Shown here one piece after another: positions 10,301-23,217 of a stretch of DNA of 64,000 nucleotides (its first letter is position 1; every line of letters starts with the position of its first letter). The notes under the pieces were generated by a model. It did no database searches, was not told where the DNA came from, and was given only the letters and a program-made list of their open reading frames with translations. The stretch comes from Euwallacea fornicatus (Eukaryota > Arthropoda > Insecta > Coleoptera > Curculionidae). The stretch spans positions 620,001 through 684,000 of the forward strand of contig NC_089572.1 in NCBI RefSeq assembly GCF_040115645.1, written 5' to 3'. The position numbers and the translations under genes were made by a program.

Positions 10301-13300
10301 TAAAAATTAAAAACTAACTATTGTTAAAAATCAGTTCGTAATGTCGGGTGATACAACTTCTGAGCGTAATAGCAGCTATAAAAATGGACAATTATTTTGA
10401 AAAACTCCTTGATAAGAGAGAAAAGAGGTTCTTTTTACAAAATATGAAATATATACAATTTCAATCACCTTCAGATAATTGAAGTATTTTAAATTTAGGA
10501 ACAGTATTTTTTGACCTTAAAATTTGAAACTATTTACCTTTAACAAATCTCTTACTGTTTCGGAGACACCATTGCAATCCTTACATGAAACACCCAATTG
10601 CGTAACTACTGGTAAACTTTCTTACCTGCGAGGCTTTGAAACACTTATATGTCAATAGAAACATATGGGTAGAAATCGATATTGATCATAAGCCATAAAA
10701 GCTACAATTAACTTTAAAGCAAACTTTGGTCATTTATTTGTGTTAAGGGAAACTTCGAGCAACTGAATTCTCAACCAATGGGAGCAAAAGTGCCCATCCA
10801 AGGAAAATTAGACTGAAAGCAACAGCATCTTGTCGTAAGATTATTTGCATTTTGATAAAAAAAATCTCTATGGGACAATTAGACTGGTATAAGGTAGACT
10901 AGAATAAGGTGAAGTAAATTGGACTTTTTAAAATTTATTTGATTAATTTATTTTTAATTTTATTATTTCATATAATTCTTATGTTTTATATATACTTTAT
11001 AATTATTTTTTTCCTTTAATAAAAAAATGATTTTTTTTTCTTGGGGGAATATAATAATATTGCTGGAACACCGCTACTTTTAAAACTCCGTAAATGAATA
11101 TAATGCAAATTTTTCATTTAGTTACCTACGCAGTTTCTTCCCGCCTCTCATAACAATAACTCAGTTAGCAAATAACTGTGTAACGAGTAAAGTTTTACAA
11201 TAATTTTGATAAATTAATGAAGGAAATTAGAAATAATAATGCCGGCAGCCATTCGTTCAGTTTAAGACCTGGAAACTTCGCCTGTTTAAATTGGAGGATT
11301 GCGAAACTTTTTGCGGAGCAGCTACGAATCAAAATAATCGTTTAATTCGAGTTTGCCTCGGTTATTCCGAGGCTCGATATTTATTGTAACCAGTTATGAT
11401 ATACATCTTCGTATGATAAACCTCCCTCTAATTAAATTTCAGGTACTAACAATAAAGCAGAGATTGATCCCGTTCCGAATTAGGCTCTAACGAATCACAT
11501 AAATAAAGAAAAGTAGGCACATTTCGTCCCTCTCCCGCAGTTCCCCATTTAACTATACAGGGGAATCATTATTGCGCGCCTGCAAGCAACACATCGCACG
11601 AGAAATGGACGCTCCAAACTTCTCGGCCACATTGTCAGGCGAGATATAAAGCTGTAATTAGACAGTTGATTGCCTTTGAAATTGGGTGGGCCCCATTGTT
11701 ATCAAGTCCCGGTAGGAATTAATTATTAATCTCGCACTGCCAAAGCAGCACCTTTATTTATACAGTATTTTATCCTAATGGGTTTTTGTGATTTTTCGAT
11801 TAAATTTGTATGGGGATAAGAGGTGGCAAATTGCGGTAAGTTGTCGAGAGGCAGTTGGGTAATTTCTAAATACACTGCAAACTTTTCTTGGAGACTGCTC
11901 GATTTAAACTCAGTTCGCTGAATTGCCTCACATACCTCCGAAAACATGGCTCGAAAGCAGTTAAAATACATAAGCACGTACGGATTTGCTCCGCTTGCTG
12001 CGGAACAGATTTCCGCATTGGCGTTCATGTTTCCATGGGATTTTTTTGGATATACGTCTAGCATTTTGTAAAATATTCTGTGGACAAATGAGAGTCTCGC
12101 TGTTGCATCAAAAAATACTTAAACCGTTTTATGGTCTTATTGCCGCTAAAAGAATCGGCGGAAAACGGACCTGAGACGAATCCTTCAACAGAGGATGATT
12201 GATTTTTTTAATGTATCAGCGACGCCACTGCTTAAAGCTATTATCAGCTTTTACAAGTTCCTAAACACAACTGCATTGGGGATTTTGCTGAATATTCACT
12301 TTGCATCCTAATTAAGGCGAACAAGGAACAATGAGCTAAAAACTGAAGAGGATGCACAGGTGGCAAACATGCCCCAATTTTCTATTTTACCAATTAAAGA
12401 TAACTTTGACGTAGTGCTGGAAAACAGGTAATGGTTGCACATTCGGAGTTTTCCTTTTAGATTTAACCATACTTCTGTCCCTCTGACTGATTCGAAAATT
12501 CCCGTAAACTTCTGTTCAAATTGGTGTTGATTACTTTCAAATTTCCCATCGGCTTGGTCAGAGTTACTCGAACGCCTTAGAAAACGTTGTTTTTTTCGAG
12601 AAATCAAAAAATATTCCCGTTTAGCTCAATACTTCTGGCTGAAAATAACGTTTTCCCGGGCAAGATCGAACATTAAGCGGTCGGCAAAATCCGTCTCTGC
12701 TACCTATCTGCGAAATAATATTGTTAGATGATAAAGAAAGTTATTTTTAAAAATAAAATATGAAAAGAGCAAACGATGCATCAGCTAAATAAAAAAAATG
12801 TGTTCCACGCAATTGCTTACGTGTTTAGTGGGACACTACAAGTTTCTTATAGGATTCGCCTGCAGCTCGTCCGGAAATCTACCCGACGCGCCCAGTAAAA
12901 ATTTTCCGGGTTGATAGCGGAAATAAGTATAAGATGCTGGAAATATTTTTTTTAATTTCTTTATCCCATATTTTTTAAAGTTTTTTTTAAAGAAATATTT
13001 GTCCAATTGGCTCCCTTCAATGAACAGTGTATGTAGAGGTTTTTCGTATAAGAAACTCTTTTGTTGCTTGGCAAAGTAAAGCGTCGTTATACTAACGTCC
13101 TGTTGACACTGACATTGCTGCTGCGTCTCTTTGATACCTTGACGAAAAACTCCTCCCCATTCATCAACGACAAGTTTCCAGTTTTTTTTCGTTATACAGT
13201 AAAATTTAAATTTCAAAAACAAAACATAAATTTTTTGTATAAACAGCTTTTTCCTTGCTTCAATATAAAACACGCAGTAATTTGTCGAATTAGAAAAATT

Positions 13301-16300
13301 AATCCTGCACCTCGTCCCCTACCTCCCTGCGGCATTTTACGTTCCTCAATACTCTAGTCCAATATCTATATTTTCCGACAATGGAGAAAGATAAAACCTC
13401 TTTTCCCTAAAAATACAAGTAAGGAAATCTAAAACTACATATGATTTGAACGAATTCGACCCAGATTTTTTCGCGATTCCGTCCTACACATCCCGCATAA
13501 AATATACGAAACACGTCTTTGCATAAGTACTTCCATGTCGAAATAATCAGGACAGTTTTCAAGACATCATAAAGGCAGCAATTAGTGCGTGTCAACCATA
13601 AAAATATAAAAACTTTGGTAAGAGACAGTTTTATCTCAGCAAAATCACGTGCGGTAAATGCAGACAAGGTTGGCCATTGAATTAAAATTCCGATTCTTCA
13701 GATATGAAGAAAATAGATTGCACCAGTTTGCATTGAGTTTGACGTCACTTTAAATTTGATATCAGTCGAAGTAATGAGACATTTCAATTTTCTTAAATCG
13801 GTAGAGAATCAATAAAAAACTTATTTAAGCTTTTAATTCATTTCCCGAACTTATCAATTTTTGCGAAGTTTGAGCCCTCTTTTCCGGCTTTCTCTGTTCC
13901 GATAAAAGATCTTTACGATGTAGCAGAAAAGATATGACGCCTAACAATAATAAAAGTTAAAATAAATTGATGGAGTACCCCGGGTGGCAATATATAAAGT
14001 AAAAAATGTCCGTCCAGATGCTTTTTCTCCGAGGAGATTAATAAACTTGGGAAAACTGCCAAAGAAAAATTAGGAAAGTTCCAAACGGGCGACTACACCC
14101 CAGTGGCGTAGGTAAACATAAGAGTAACATGGATATTATTAAGTTAAATTATGCCAGTCGCAATTTCCTACTGTACGGGTTTTTATTAAAACCTTTTTAT
14201 TATATTTTAATGCTTAAATGTTTCATAAATTAATTTTCAGTTCATCTTTCGGCACAATGCTCCGCCTAAAGGTACAGTTCGGAGTTCCTTACCTGGGAGC
14301 AAAGAAAAATCCCACTTCATTCCCTGGCATTAACATTTTTAATTATGTCCGTTAATTCCCGGTTTTGATTAGATCTCCAAATTCTGTTCTTTTTCCTTTA
14401 GACTGAAAGTTTATGAACAAGGGAAGTATTTCAAGCCCTGCTTAATTAAATTTGATTAACGATATGAAAAGATGGTGGGCAGGTTGAATTTGGCTCAAGA
14501 CCATGTTTGGGCCTTTTCTGGATTTAAGTAATATTCCTATTATCAACGATCAACATTTTCGTTATTATTCGCTTAAAGTAGGTAGAAGAACGTATGGGAA
14601 TAATTTATTATTTTGTTCTACTTTATCGCATGCTAAAACAATGGCAGTTTCGCTTTTTATATTTACTGACATTTCATGGCATTTCGCAATCTTGTGCCTG
14701 TCTATTATCACAAATACGAAATCTACATAATTCTTTTTTGTGCGGCTGTCGACTTGATAAACATCTATATTAAAAAAAAGTCCCATAAACGATTACGTGT
14801 TTTCAGGGGGAATTTCAAGATAATATATTTTACAAGTTTCAGCAATTGAAAGTGGATTTGAGAAACTAAAACGTACAGATTTATGTATTATAAGCCGTCG
14901 CTAGCAGGGTCGAGAGGGGGGGGAGGGGAAGGACGAGGAGGGGGGAGGAATTTGTAGAGCCATACAGCCTATCGAATTCTATTCCATCCATCAGGCTTAG
15001 TTTATTCTAGAATGTCTTTCACTATTTTGAACCATTGATTTACTCCGTTGAAACGAATAAAATATGAAACAATTTTTGCAAAAAATTCTAGACTCAAGTT
15101 CCCCTTTTGCGGTCGGAGAGGTTTTTCAAATCCCTTTTTTCAGCCAAACTTTCCCCTCCATTGGTTAAAAAAAAAAAAAAAAAAAAAAAAACATTTTGAG
15201 AAATTCAGTAGGTGGTTATTGAGAATTTTCTAAAAACGCGTTTTCCTATGAAATGCCCTTTCCCCGTAGCAAACGTCATGAAAGATTGCCACGGAAGGCA
15301 GACCAGAATCAAAATCTAAGCTGTACATTAAATTCTAAACGACTCGAAAGTTTCTCACACCATTTCCCCGCGATCCCTTTATCGGAATATCTGTTAAGTC
15401 AAGAATTAAAAAATAAATAAATAAAAAAAAGCGATTTACGTTAATGTTGCCAACATTTTTCCGTTTAAAGGCTTTTGTAACCTTCAAAGTACCTAAAAGC
15501 TTCCTTGAAGTGGAGATTGCAATCCTATAAGTGGATTGGTACATAAAAATATTGGTGTCAAATATTAATATTCCACTTTTGCTGACCATTTCATTTTTCT
15601 GCCTGTTACAACCTGTGCAGGTGGCCATACGAGACCCAAACCGACGTAACGACATCACCATCAATCGTAAATCGTTTATTTTTATTATGTCTTTGTTTAT
15701 ATCTATGTTTAAGTGTGAGAGCAAGCATCCTTTATTGAGACACCTGGTTAGCACCAGTCGCTCTTTACTAGCTTACATTGAAACATTTAACTGGCATCAC
15801 TCGCCTCGAAAGTGGTTCTTTACCCGATTTGTCTCGTCATTCACTTAAATTACTCGTTTTTCTCAATATTATTATTTTTTACGTTATTGTTCGATATCAA
15901 CAAACGTGAGCTATTTTTAAAAAAGTAGTTGGTTATTTTTTGCACGAAACAGATGCCTCTAGGATTATGAACTCAGCATGGTCCAAACGTGATACCTGGC
16001 CCATAAATTCCAGTAGCATCCTCAAAACACATAATTTTTTGGTCGCTTCCAGCTCTAAACACATCTCAGCTCTTCTTACAAAAACGTTTAGCGTGTACAA
16101 GAAAAAGAATGGAAAAAAGCATTTGGAAACGTTCCAATAGAATGATTGAAGGAAAATCGCCCCTTCAAAACTGATACAAAATAGATTCATTAGAAGAATC
16201 GGATCGAGGAATGGAGGAACCGGACCTCTGCACTCGTTGGAAAATCACGTCAAAAGTTAGGCCAAAAATTTTTTCACCTGAGTCATTCATACATTGTTGA

Positions 16301-16319
16301 AATTGTGCCAGGGGAACTA
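10301..16319. other. Long AT-rich stretch without recognised genes
   Basis: About 6 kb with no transposase motif and no supportable coding region. Longer open frames such as 11726-12064 (minus, 112 codons), 12836-13273 (minus) and 15335-15754 (minus) match no family I know and have the look of chance frames in AT-rich DNA. Local features are a G-rich tract at about 14911-14948 and a run of more than 20 A at about 15169-15191. This could be intergenic or a large intron. Confidence 0.45.
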
Positions 16320-17740
16320 CACTGACTTTCAAAAAAAACCGCAACACCAAGAAAAACGCATTGTATGTATTTGAAATTTTGCCATGATTTTAGACTTGGA
16401 AAGAGAAAAAAATGATACAAATTTCAAGTTCGTATTTTAATGCGATATGAAGTTTTTCTTTACTTTTTTATCTGTGACGATCGTTCTTTTTGCAATTTTT
16501 TTACAGGCGGATAGCGATAAAGGTACTATTGTTAGTACCATATTGAATGTGTGGTAGTGCAAAATGCCTCGCGTACGCCAAAATGCAGTTTATCGGCAGC
16601 TAACTCCCTTCGAAAGGGGAAGAATTGTTGGTATGCATGAGGCAGGTTTACCTTGCCGCGAAATTGCACGTAGATTGGATCGAAACGCATCAACAGTGCT
16701 AAGAGCTTGGAGAGATTGGTCAAACGAAGGGTCAGTAAATCGTCATCGTGGTAGTGGCCGTCCAAGAATGACGAACCGACGCGAAGACCGGCGACTTCGT
16801 CGTTCAGCGACAGGCGCCCCGTTTCAAACAATTCCGTCTCTTGGTGCTACCTGGGTAGCCACCCTAAATCGAAGGGTCTCCCTTAGTACGATGTATCGCA
16901 GAATTCGAAGTTTTGGACTAAATTCATATCGTCCTATGGGTCGGCTTCCATTATCACGAAACCACAGGGTGGCCCGACTGGAGTGGTGTCGTCTGGAGGG
17001 CAATGGGTGGATGAGTGGAGAAGAATCGTGTCCAGTGATGAGAGCCGATTTTGTTTGTGGCGATTTGATGGACGGTTACGTGTTAGAAGGCGCAGAGGAG
17101 AGCGATTAAATTTGGACTTTTTGGAAAGGCGTCATTCTGGTTTAACACCAGGTGTCATGGTTTGGGGTGCCATCCAGTATGGTAGTCGGTCTCCTCTTGT
17201 TTTCATTTATGATAGATTAAATGCTAAGAGGTACATTAATAGTGTCTTAGAACCGGTTCTTGTACCACACATGCACGACCATCCTGGAAGCACATTTCAA
17301 CAGGATAATGCGCGACCACATGTAGCCAACGATACTTTGAGATATTTGGAAGCTGAAAATTTGGATACTTTGCCTTGGCCAGTTCGGTCTCCAGATTTAT
17401 CCCCAATAGAGCATGTATGGGATACAATGGGTCGGAGACTTCAACGTTTAGCTCGCCCTCCAGAGACCATAGATGAACTCCGCGAGCAGGTGCAGATTGC
17501 CTGGGATACAATACCACAGGAATTTAATTCTAAGAATGCCACGTCGCTTACAGGAATGTGTTAATTTAAGAGGAGATACCACCCATTATTAAATTATTAT
17601 TAAATTTGTTCACTTATTCACAATAATTTTCTTTTGATATTTTGATCGTTTTCATCTATTACCGGACCCAACATAATGCCAGAATTTCAAACGCGTACGA
17701 TGTGTTCTTCTTGGTGTTGCGGTTTTTTTGAAAGTCAGTG
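16320..17740 (+). mobile_element. Tc1-like transposon, copy 1
   Basis: A 1.42-kb element flanked by TA on both sides (16318-16319 and 17741-17742). Terminal inverted repeats of about 45 bp begin CACTGACTTTCAAAAAAA and continue with CCGCAACACCAAGAA. It carries one transposase pseudogene. Two further copies of the same family occur in this window (44696-46108, inverted, and 53758-55168) with unrelated flanks, so they arose by transposition and not by segmental duplication. Confidence 0.95.
16564..17592 (+). pseudogene. Tc1-like transposase (DD34E), copy 1, frameshifted
   Basis: Starts MPRVRQNAVYRQLTPFERGR, followed by a paired-like double helix-turn-helix (GMHEAGLPCREIARRLDRNA, then the GRPRMTNRREDRRLRR linker). 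A 1-bp deletion near 16997 breaks the frame. It continues in another frame with SSDESRFCLW (first catalytic Asp), TPGVMVWGAI, FQQDNARPHVA (second Asp) and RSPDLSPIEHVW (Glu), spacing 34. A second break near 17522 separates this from the C-terminus MPRRLQECVNLR, ending at TAA 17590-17592. All three catalytic acids remain. Normal family length is about 340 residues. Confidence 0.93.
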
Positions 17741-20700
17741 TATTAAAGGATATTGCTGGTGGTTGCCTACCAACAATTCGGTCCTTCCATGTCATCCATG
17801 AACTGATGTAAACCGACTTCCGTGCATATCTCTAAACCGTTTCACAATATTTCACTAGATCTACGGTGTGTCTAATCATTCTTGTGAGTCTTGCGTCGCC
17901 AATCTGATGAAAATGATTTTGAAACTGAGAATTCGTTCCTTTTAATCTCACGTTTAAACTGAGATCATGAGGACAATAATAATACTTGTTAACACAGTGA
18001 GATAAAAAGATATGTATTATTTAAAATTCAAACGTCGTCTCTTGTAACGTGACCGTGGGGAATTATACGAGAATTAAGATACGACACTTTCATTCAACTT
18101 CTCAACGGTACAAGAGCAAGACAACACCAGGCACTAACTATCGGTTTCTGAGGACGAATCTGCGTGACTTCTGTAGGGAATCTGTCCTTCCAAGGGGTTC
18201 CAAGTTACTTATATGCTACTGCTTGTCATTAAGGGTAGTTTGTAGATTGGCCCGAACTTAGAACTTTGCCCCAGCAAATTACATCAGAATGAATTTACCG
18301 TATATGAACAAAGAGATAATATCTAAATGTAGCAAATAGCTTAATTGTTCTGTGATGTGTCTAAATGTTCAAAAGAAACATTCCACGAAAACTAAGATAC
18401 TACGAGAGGTACATTACACTCTTAAGACACATTTCTGAGCCAAAATCCTTCATCAGGCTCACTCCATGTCAACATATTCTAGAGATTCTTCTCTTTAAAG
18501 TGTACGAGCAAGATATATATATTTTTGCACTAAAAGTTATATTATAACACAATTCAGAATTTTATATTGTTAAAAAAGCGAATTCAAATGAACACTCTTG
18601 AAATATATGCATGTTCTGATTTTCAATCAAGTTTTAAGCATTTAATGTAGTTTAAACAGGAGTTATGTAGCCATCCGCAACGTCATCATCTTCTCATTAC
18701 CTTACGTAAGGACGCGTCGCACCAAGGACACGTGGATCCCATTAGGACCCAGCGATAAAGGACAACATAAAACCGCCCTTAACCAGTGAAATGTATCATT
18801 CTTCTCCAGAATTTTCTGTGAACAGTTATGCTGCAAGTTTGATAGTTGTGTATTCGTTCTTAAGTGAAATAAAATGGTTTTTTAAAGCGCTCGTGCAGAA
18901 TAGGGAAACCTAATGCGGGTTCCCTGTGCTCCTCAATAAATTGAAGGAATGATGGAAAACCTCTTTCGAACATCAGATTTTGGACGATGAACGTAAACAC
19001 TCGTTTTAAACAGATCTAGATTACATCAACGATGCGAAAAATTTAAATATGGCAAATATCGAAATAAAATGCAGCTAGAGCAGTGGGATTTCCCTAGAAT
19101 GACGCTGTCAAGCCTAGAAGAAGACAGAATGTCTAGAGACAGAAGGAAATACGAAAAGACTTCGCCGATTACTGTTTCCAGCTCAAGCTGCTCCCGCAAA
19201 TGGAATTGTCACATTGTGATGGCTTGTTAAAGAAAAGTGCACATTTGAATAATGGAGTTGTTTTGCCTTTGAGAGACTTACATAAAATACAGTTTATCTT
19301 TGTAATTTTAATTTGTCGGCCTGGCTTTGTCCTCCTAATAGCTTTGGAGTGGCAAATGCAGCCTTGTTAATTAAGAAAATAAAAATTGCACAGAAAATAG
19401 GTGACAGATTAGCTAAAAGACTTGATATTTAACCTAAAGTTTGATAAAGCGATTTTTGACAAATTTCATTTAAGGACTGGACAAACAATTTCAAATAAAA
19501 CCTTCAAGGGAAGACAACGTCCTATTCTGTTTTACCTTCGAGAAGGGCATGAACATGCGTCTTACTAAAATTGCCCTATCTTGTTGGAAAGGTGAAATAT
19601 GCTCCAGGGATTAGTATAAACTATCGCTGACCAGGGCTATAAACCGAGAATTATTTCCGCATTATTTTACAGAAACTCTCAGTATGTAAAACCGGTAAAA
19701 CCCTCACGAAAGACTTATGGTCCTGACTGCTTTCGTCTTTGGGGAATCGGAGATATCAGCAAATTTATGCACTTTTACCACTAGGTAAAATATTCGGTAT
19801 CTAAGATGATAAATGCATTAGTTATTAGATATGCAAAAAATGATGCAACTCGGTAGAACACGAAATCCGTGTATGAGTTTCGTAAATCGTTGATTGAGTA
19901 TTACTTTTTTTCTTTTTTGGAGTTGCTCCATATTTTCAAAAAATAACGATATTTACATCTTTTAGTCAATCTACGGTTCGGAAGTTTCCGAAAGGTTCCT
20001 CGCAAAGCCTCAGTTCTATTTTTACTAAAGAGTCCGTGATAATACATGTAAAACAGTTACCACGAAGATGTATGTTATTCCCCTTCTAAAACAGTGGAAT
20101 GAAACAGGTTAACAATGGCTGACCCGTTATTTATCTAGCGCACTAATCGGGCGCAGTGACGTCATCACGCTATTGTTGTTTTCATTATAGTTTCCATGGA
20201 AATTAACTATTATAGTTGCCATGGATTGAAAAAACGTAACCGTAGATGTTACGTGGCTTCGGAATTAACTTGTGCTTTATGTATGTTATAAATTTTAATT
20301 AAAAGTAGTAGCGCAAAAACCGCATATACACCATAGTTATGAAATACCTATAGGTCTCGAGGCCCAGATCCCTCAGCTTCGGGTCATCATAATACATGGG
20401 TCGTCTTAAATTCGAGCCCCTATACCTATTTCATGGAAATGGAAAGTAATATGAAAAATTTAAGTTATGAGTGTTCAATGAGGTTGAATGACCTCCATTT
20501 CGGCCTGAAAAAGTTCATTTATAAGATGTCGGAGTAACGAGTTTTAACGTCATCAACGATATTTTTCCCAGAAACACACGGAAATTTTGACAAAATTATG
20601 TTGATCCTTTTTTCCACACAACTTTCCTTACAGAACTTTTTTAAAATATTATATGTTATCGTTTAAAAATTATAAGTAAAACGTCTTAGGAATTATCGTA

Positions 20701-20784
20701 AAAATATATCCGCAAATATCAATCTACCCTCGATTTACTCCTATATCAAATCAGTCGAACCTCGTATTGTATAACAACATATAA
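17741..20784. other. No gene recognised
   Basis: AT-rich. Contains a perfect cAMP-response-type palindrome TGACGTCA near 20158, a TTACGTAA palindrome near 18702, and the small inverted repeat listed at 20338. Short open frames (18049-18261, 18365-18547) match nothing known. Confidence 0.4.
20338..20452. repeat. Small inverted repeat, about 115 bp
   Basis: ATGAAATACCTATAGG at the left reappears inverted at the right as CCTATACCTATTTCAT, with CTCGAG / CTCGAA just inside. The interior is moderately G+C-rich. It could be a tiny non-autonomous element or a chance hairpin. I could not fit a tRNA A-box and B-box to it. Confidence 0.35.
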
Positions 20785-21066
20785 ATAACACATTCTGAAC
20801 AAATCTGAATTAGCATTGGCAGGCCTCTGGAGTAGCCAGGAAAGTCCCCTGATTTTACTGCCATGGACTTTTTCTTGTCGGAATTCCTTAAAAATAAGGT
20901 TTATAAAAATTCTTCAGGCAATTTGGAATACTTAAAGAAAATGATAACTACCTGCAATGATTTGACGCAAGAAATATTAAGAAAAGCTTTTGAGATGGAA
21001 ATTGGGCGAAGACCGCAAATAATCATGGCAAAAGGGAAAAGTTGTATTGAAAATACGTTAAACTAA
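20785..21066 (+). pseudogene. Transposase C-terminal relic
   Basis: Plus-strand frame containing GKSPDFTAMDFFLSEFLKNK, then VYKNSSGNLEYLKKMI, a helical stretch, and a C-terminus ending at TAA. SPDFTAMDFF carries the third catalytic Asp. The segment just upstream (ISIGRPLE, from WIGRRG.IEWP) is mutated and contains a stop. Only the last ~90 residues of a ~340-residue protein remain. The mariner relic at 21073 begins within 10 bp of the stop codon. Confidence 0.75.
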
Positions 21067-21072
21067 ATATAT

Positions 21073-21560
21073 GAGGGTCCTTCAGTAAGTAACGAGACAA
21101 ATTGATATAATTCAAAAATTATTTATTCGATCAATACAAAATTTTGACAAATTTTCAACATAATCCCCTCGAATACTGCTAAACTTGTCCCATCGTTCCT
21201 GTTACTTTTTAATCCCCCTGGCACGACATTCTTTGGATTACTGTTGGAGTCACATTTGCACCTGAATCTTCACTTCGTCATTGGAATCGTATTTTTTCTC
21301 ACCCAGAACCTCCTCAAGGGAACCAAACTTATGAAAATCTGAAGGGGAAAAATCTGGGCTGCACGGAGGGGCGAAAGAATTTCCCAGCCTAGTTTTTGAG
21401 TTATCTGTGCTGTATGCAGCCTTAAATTATCGTGAAGTAAAATCAACCCTTTTGGCAAAAGTCCCCGATGTTTAGGCGAATTGTCCGTAAATGGTCGTCC
21501 ACTTCGCTGCCTGTCAACAGTACTTTCGCGGCTATTTTAGACTGTTCAACCCGCTTGTAA
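21073..21560 (-). pseudogene. Mariner-like transposon relic, 3' half
   Basis: The terminus GAGGGTCCTTCAGTAAGTAA and the adjoining ACGAGAC are typical of mariner ends. On the minus strand the transposase reads KHRGLLPKGLILLHDNLRLH (second catalytic Asp in HDN), then TAQITQKLGWEILS, and, after a frameshift, SPDFSPSDFHKFGSLEEVLG (third catalytic Asp). This is the DD34D arrangement. The N-terminal half is absent, and sequence beyond 21560 no longer reads as mariner. Confidence 0.8.
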
Positions 21561-23061
21561 ATGTTTGGACAGGTTTTTAATTATTTTTTAAAGGTTTTTC
21601 TAAAATTCGACTTTTTTTAATATTTCCGAAAATCATTGGAATTTTTCAAATTTGGAAGCGGCATATTCTCCAACTCCATTTTGCGCAACTTTTTCCCAAA
21701 GAGAGCCCTGTGCTACAGCTGCGCAAATGGTCGTCCAGTATACCATACTAATTACATCATCTAATATTATTTCACTTTTAATCCGCAGTATCCCCGCGTT
21801 GTGGATTTTGCAGTGATTCCAAAAAATGATGTACCCTCTAATTGGTAGGAATTCATGATCTCATGTGATTATCACGCAAACGCGAAATTTTCTTGAGTAA
21901 CCGAAAAAATATTTGATTCAAGGAAAAATCTCAAAAAACGTTTTATGTGTTATTTTCCTTTTTTTTTCGAGAGGGTTAGATCAAGGTAATCAGCTCCCCT
22001 TCATCAAATAATATAACTTCGAATTGTCATGCATTGAATGTCGAATATGAGAATCTCGCAAACGAAAACCAGACACAAATTGCATAAAGCATGAAATCAG
22101 GAAGAATGGAACAGAACAGAATCCAATAGCCCGCATTTTTGGGTAGGTTAATACAGAGGAATTTAGTGAATTAATCGAAAAGCTTAAATCCACTGTTTTG
22201 TAATAATGCCAGGGATTAGCCTGTTAAATTTATTGTTGGATTTGTTTGGCCAATTTAGTGTTTGAGTGGAACTCGTATTCGAACACCGATTACGTGGAAC
22301 CAATTATTTAAATTTCCCTTCACTTCAGAGGGCTTAGGTGGCATGCGATTAGAGAAAGGTTTAATCATTCCTCATAAAAACAGCGTAGACAATAGAAATC
22401 CATATTTGCACAAGTTTAAAGTACAAAACCCTTATACAGAAATGTGCTGAAACCTTTCAATGATTGAAGAATGGGAGCGAAAGATTTATTGCCCCTTTGA
22501 TTTTCTTACAACAATACTGATTGAAACAATGGTTTTGTTAAGGGTTTTCCAACGAACAAAGAGTTCCACAAGCCCATTGTTCTAGATATTTTCTCCTTGA
22601 CAATTGACAGAGTAATTCAGGCGTATTATCGTTAACTCCATTAAGAAGATTTAAGATTTCCTTCTATTCAGCAACAGAGAACGCAGATTTATTTCGTATG
22701 GGGGCTTTTTGGGGACCGTGCTTAATATGGCGAAGCTTTCAAAGCTCCTGTGGCCGTTTCAGCGGCAATTATTATTATGGTGTACGAGGATAGTCCCAAA
22801 TATACCCGACCTGAAGCATTGATGGGGATTCTTTTATTAAAAAATTGTAAATTTGTCTATATTGCAAGGACCTAACCTTAAAAGCTTATGTGTAAAGTTT
22901 GAGGGTGCTACTTTGATTTATATTTGTTTTGAAGCCACTTTTAGAGATTTTGCGAATGTGGAAAAAATTGGATTCGAAAGCTTCTAGTCCATCTAACATC
23001 AAATCGAAGTTAGATTCTACTCTGGGGGGACCTGCTCCTTTGTTAACAATTGTAATACACA
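21561..23061. other. No gene recognised
   Basis: AT-rich DNA with no transposase motif. Short frames at 21990-22193 and 22262-22450 match no known family. Confidence 0.4.
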
Positions 23062-23217
23062 CGGTGTTAGTGAAATAAGTTTCGTAAATTCAACCAATGA
23101 TTGAGAACATCATTTTAAACAAAAAAATTCCTTATAATATGAGTCGTAAATGCAACCTTTCTTCCCCGGAAAACCAAAACAACATCTTTTGAGAATTGGC
23201 GATGCATTGGGTAGCAC
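23062..23217 (+). repeat. Solo transposon arm, related to element S
   Basis: Starts GGTGTTAGTGAAATAAG and runs through ATTCCTTATAATATGAGTCG and TTTGAGAATTGGCGATGCAT. Read in reverse, the right arm of element S (about 51925-52090) has the same order: GGTGTTAGGGCAATACTTTT, TTCCTTGCAACAGAAGTCG, ATTGAGAATTGGCAACATGG. The partner arm is missing, and the mariner relic begins immediately after. Confidence 0.6.

Noticed and set aside
11726..12064. Protein-coding gene of 112 codons on the minus strand
   Set aside because: No domain or family resemblance, no splice or promoter context, and similar-length frames occur by chance in this DNA.
12836..13273. Lysine- and phenylalanine-rich 145-codon protein
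   Set aside because: The residues come from A- and T-runs. No recognisable domain.
14911..14948. G-quadruplex regulatory element
   Set aside because: The G-rich tract could fold, but there is no gene or conserved context to support a role.
15335..15754. Protein-coding gene of 139 codons on the minus strand
   Set aside because: The composition is that of translated AT-rich DNA, it overlaps another open frame on the plus strand, and no known motif is present.
16532..16831. Open frame antisense to Tc1-like copy 1
   Set aside because: It is a shadow of the transposase coding strand. The same kind of shadow is seen in copies 2 and 3.
20150..20170. CREB/ATF-type enhancer at TGACGTCA
   Set aside because: A single 8-bp palindrome is expected by chance in 64 kb about once, and no promoter is nearby.
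20338..20452. tRNA gene
   Set aside because: AATTCGAGCCCC resembles a B-box, but no A-box, acceptor stem or anticodon arm can be fitted.
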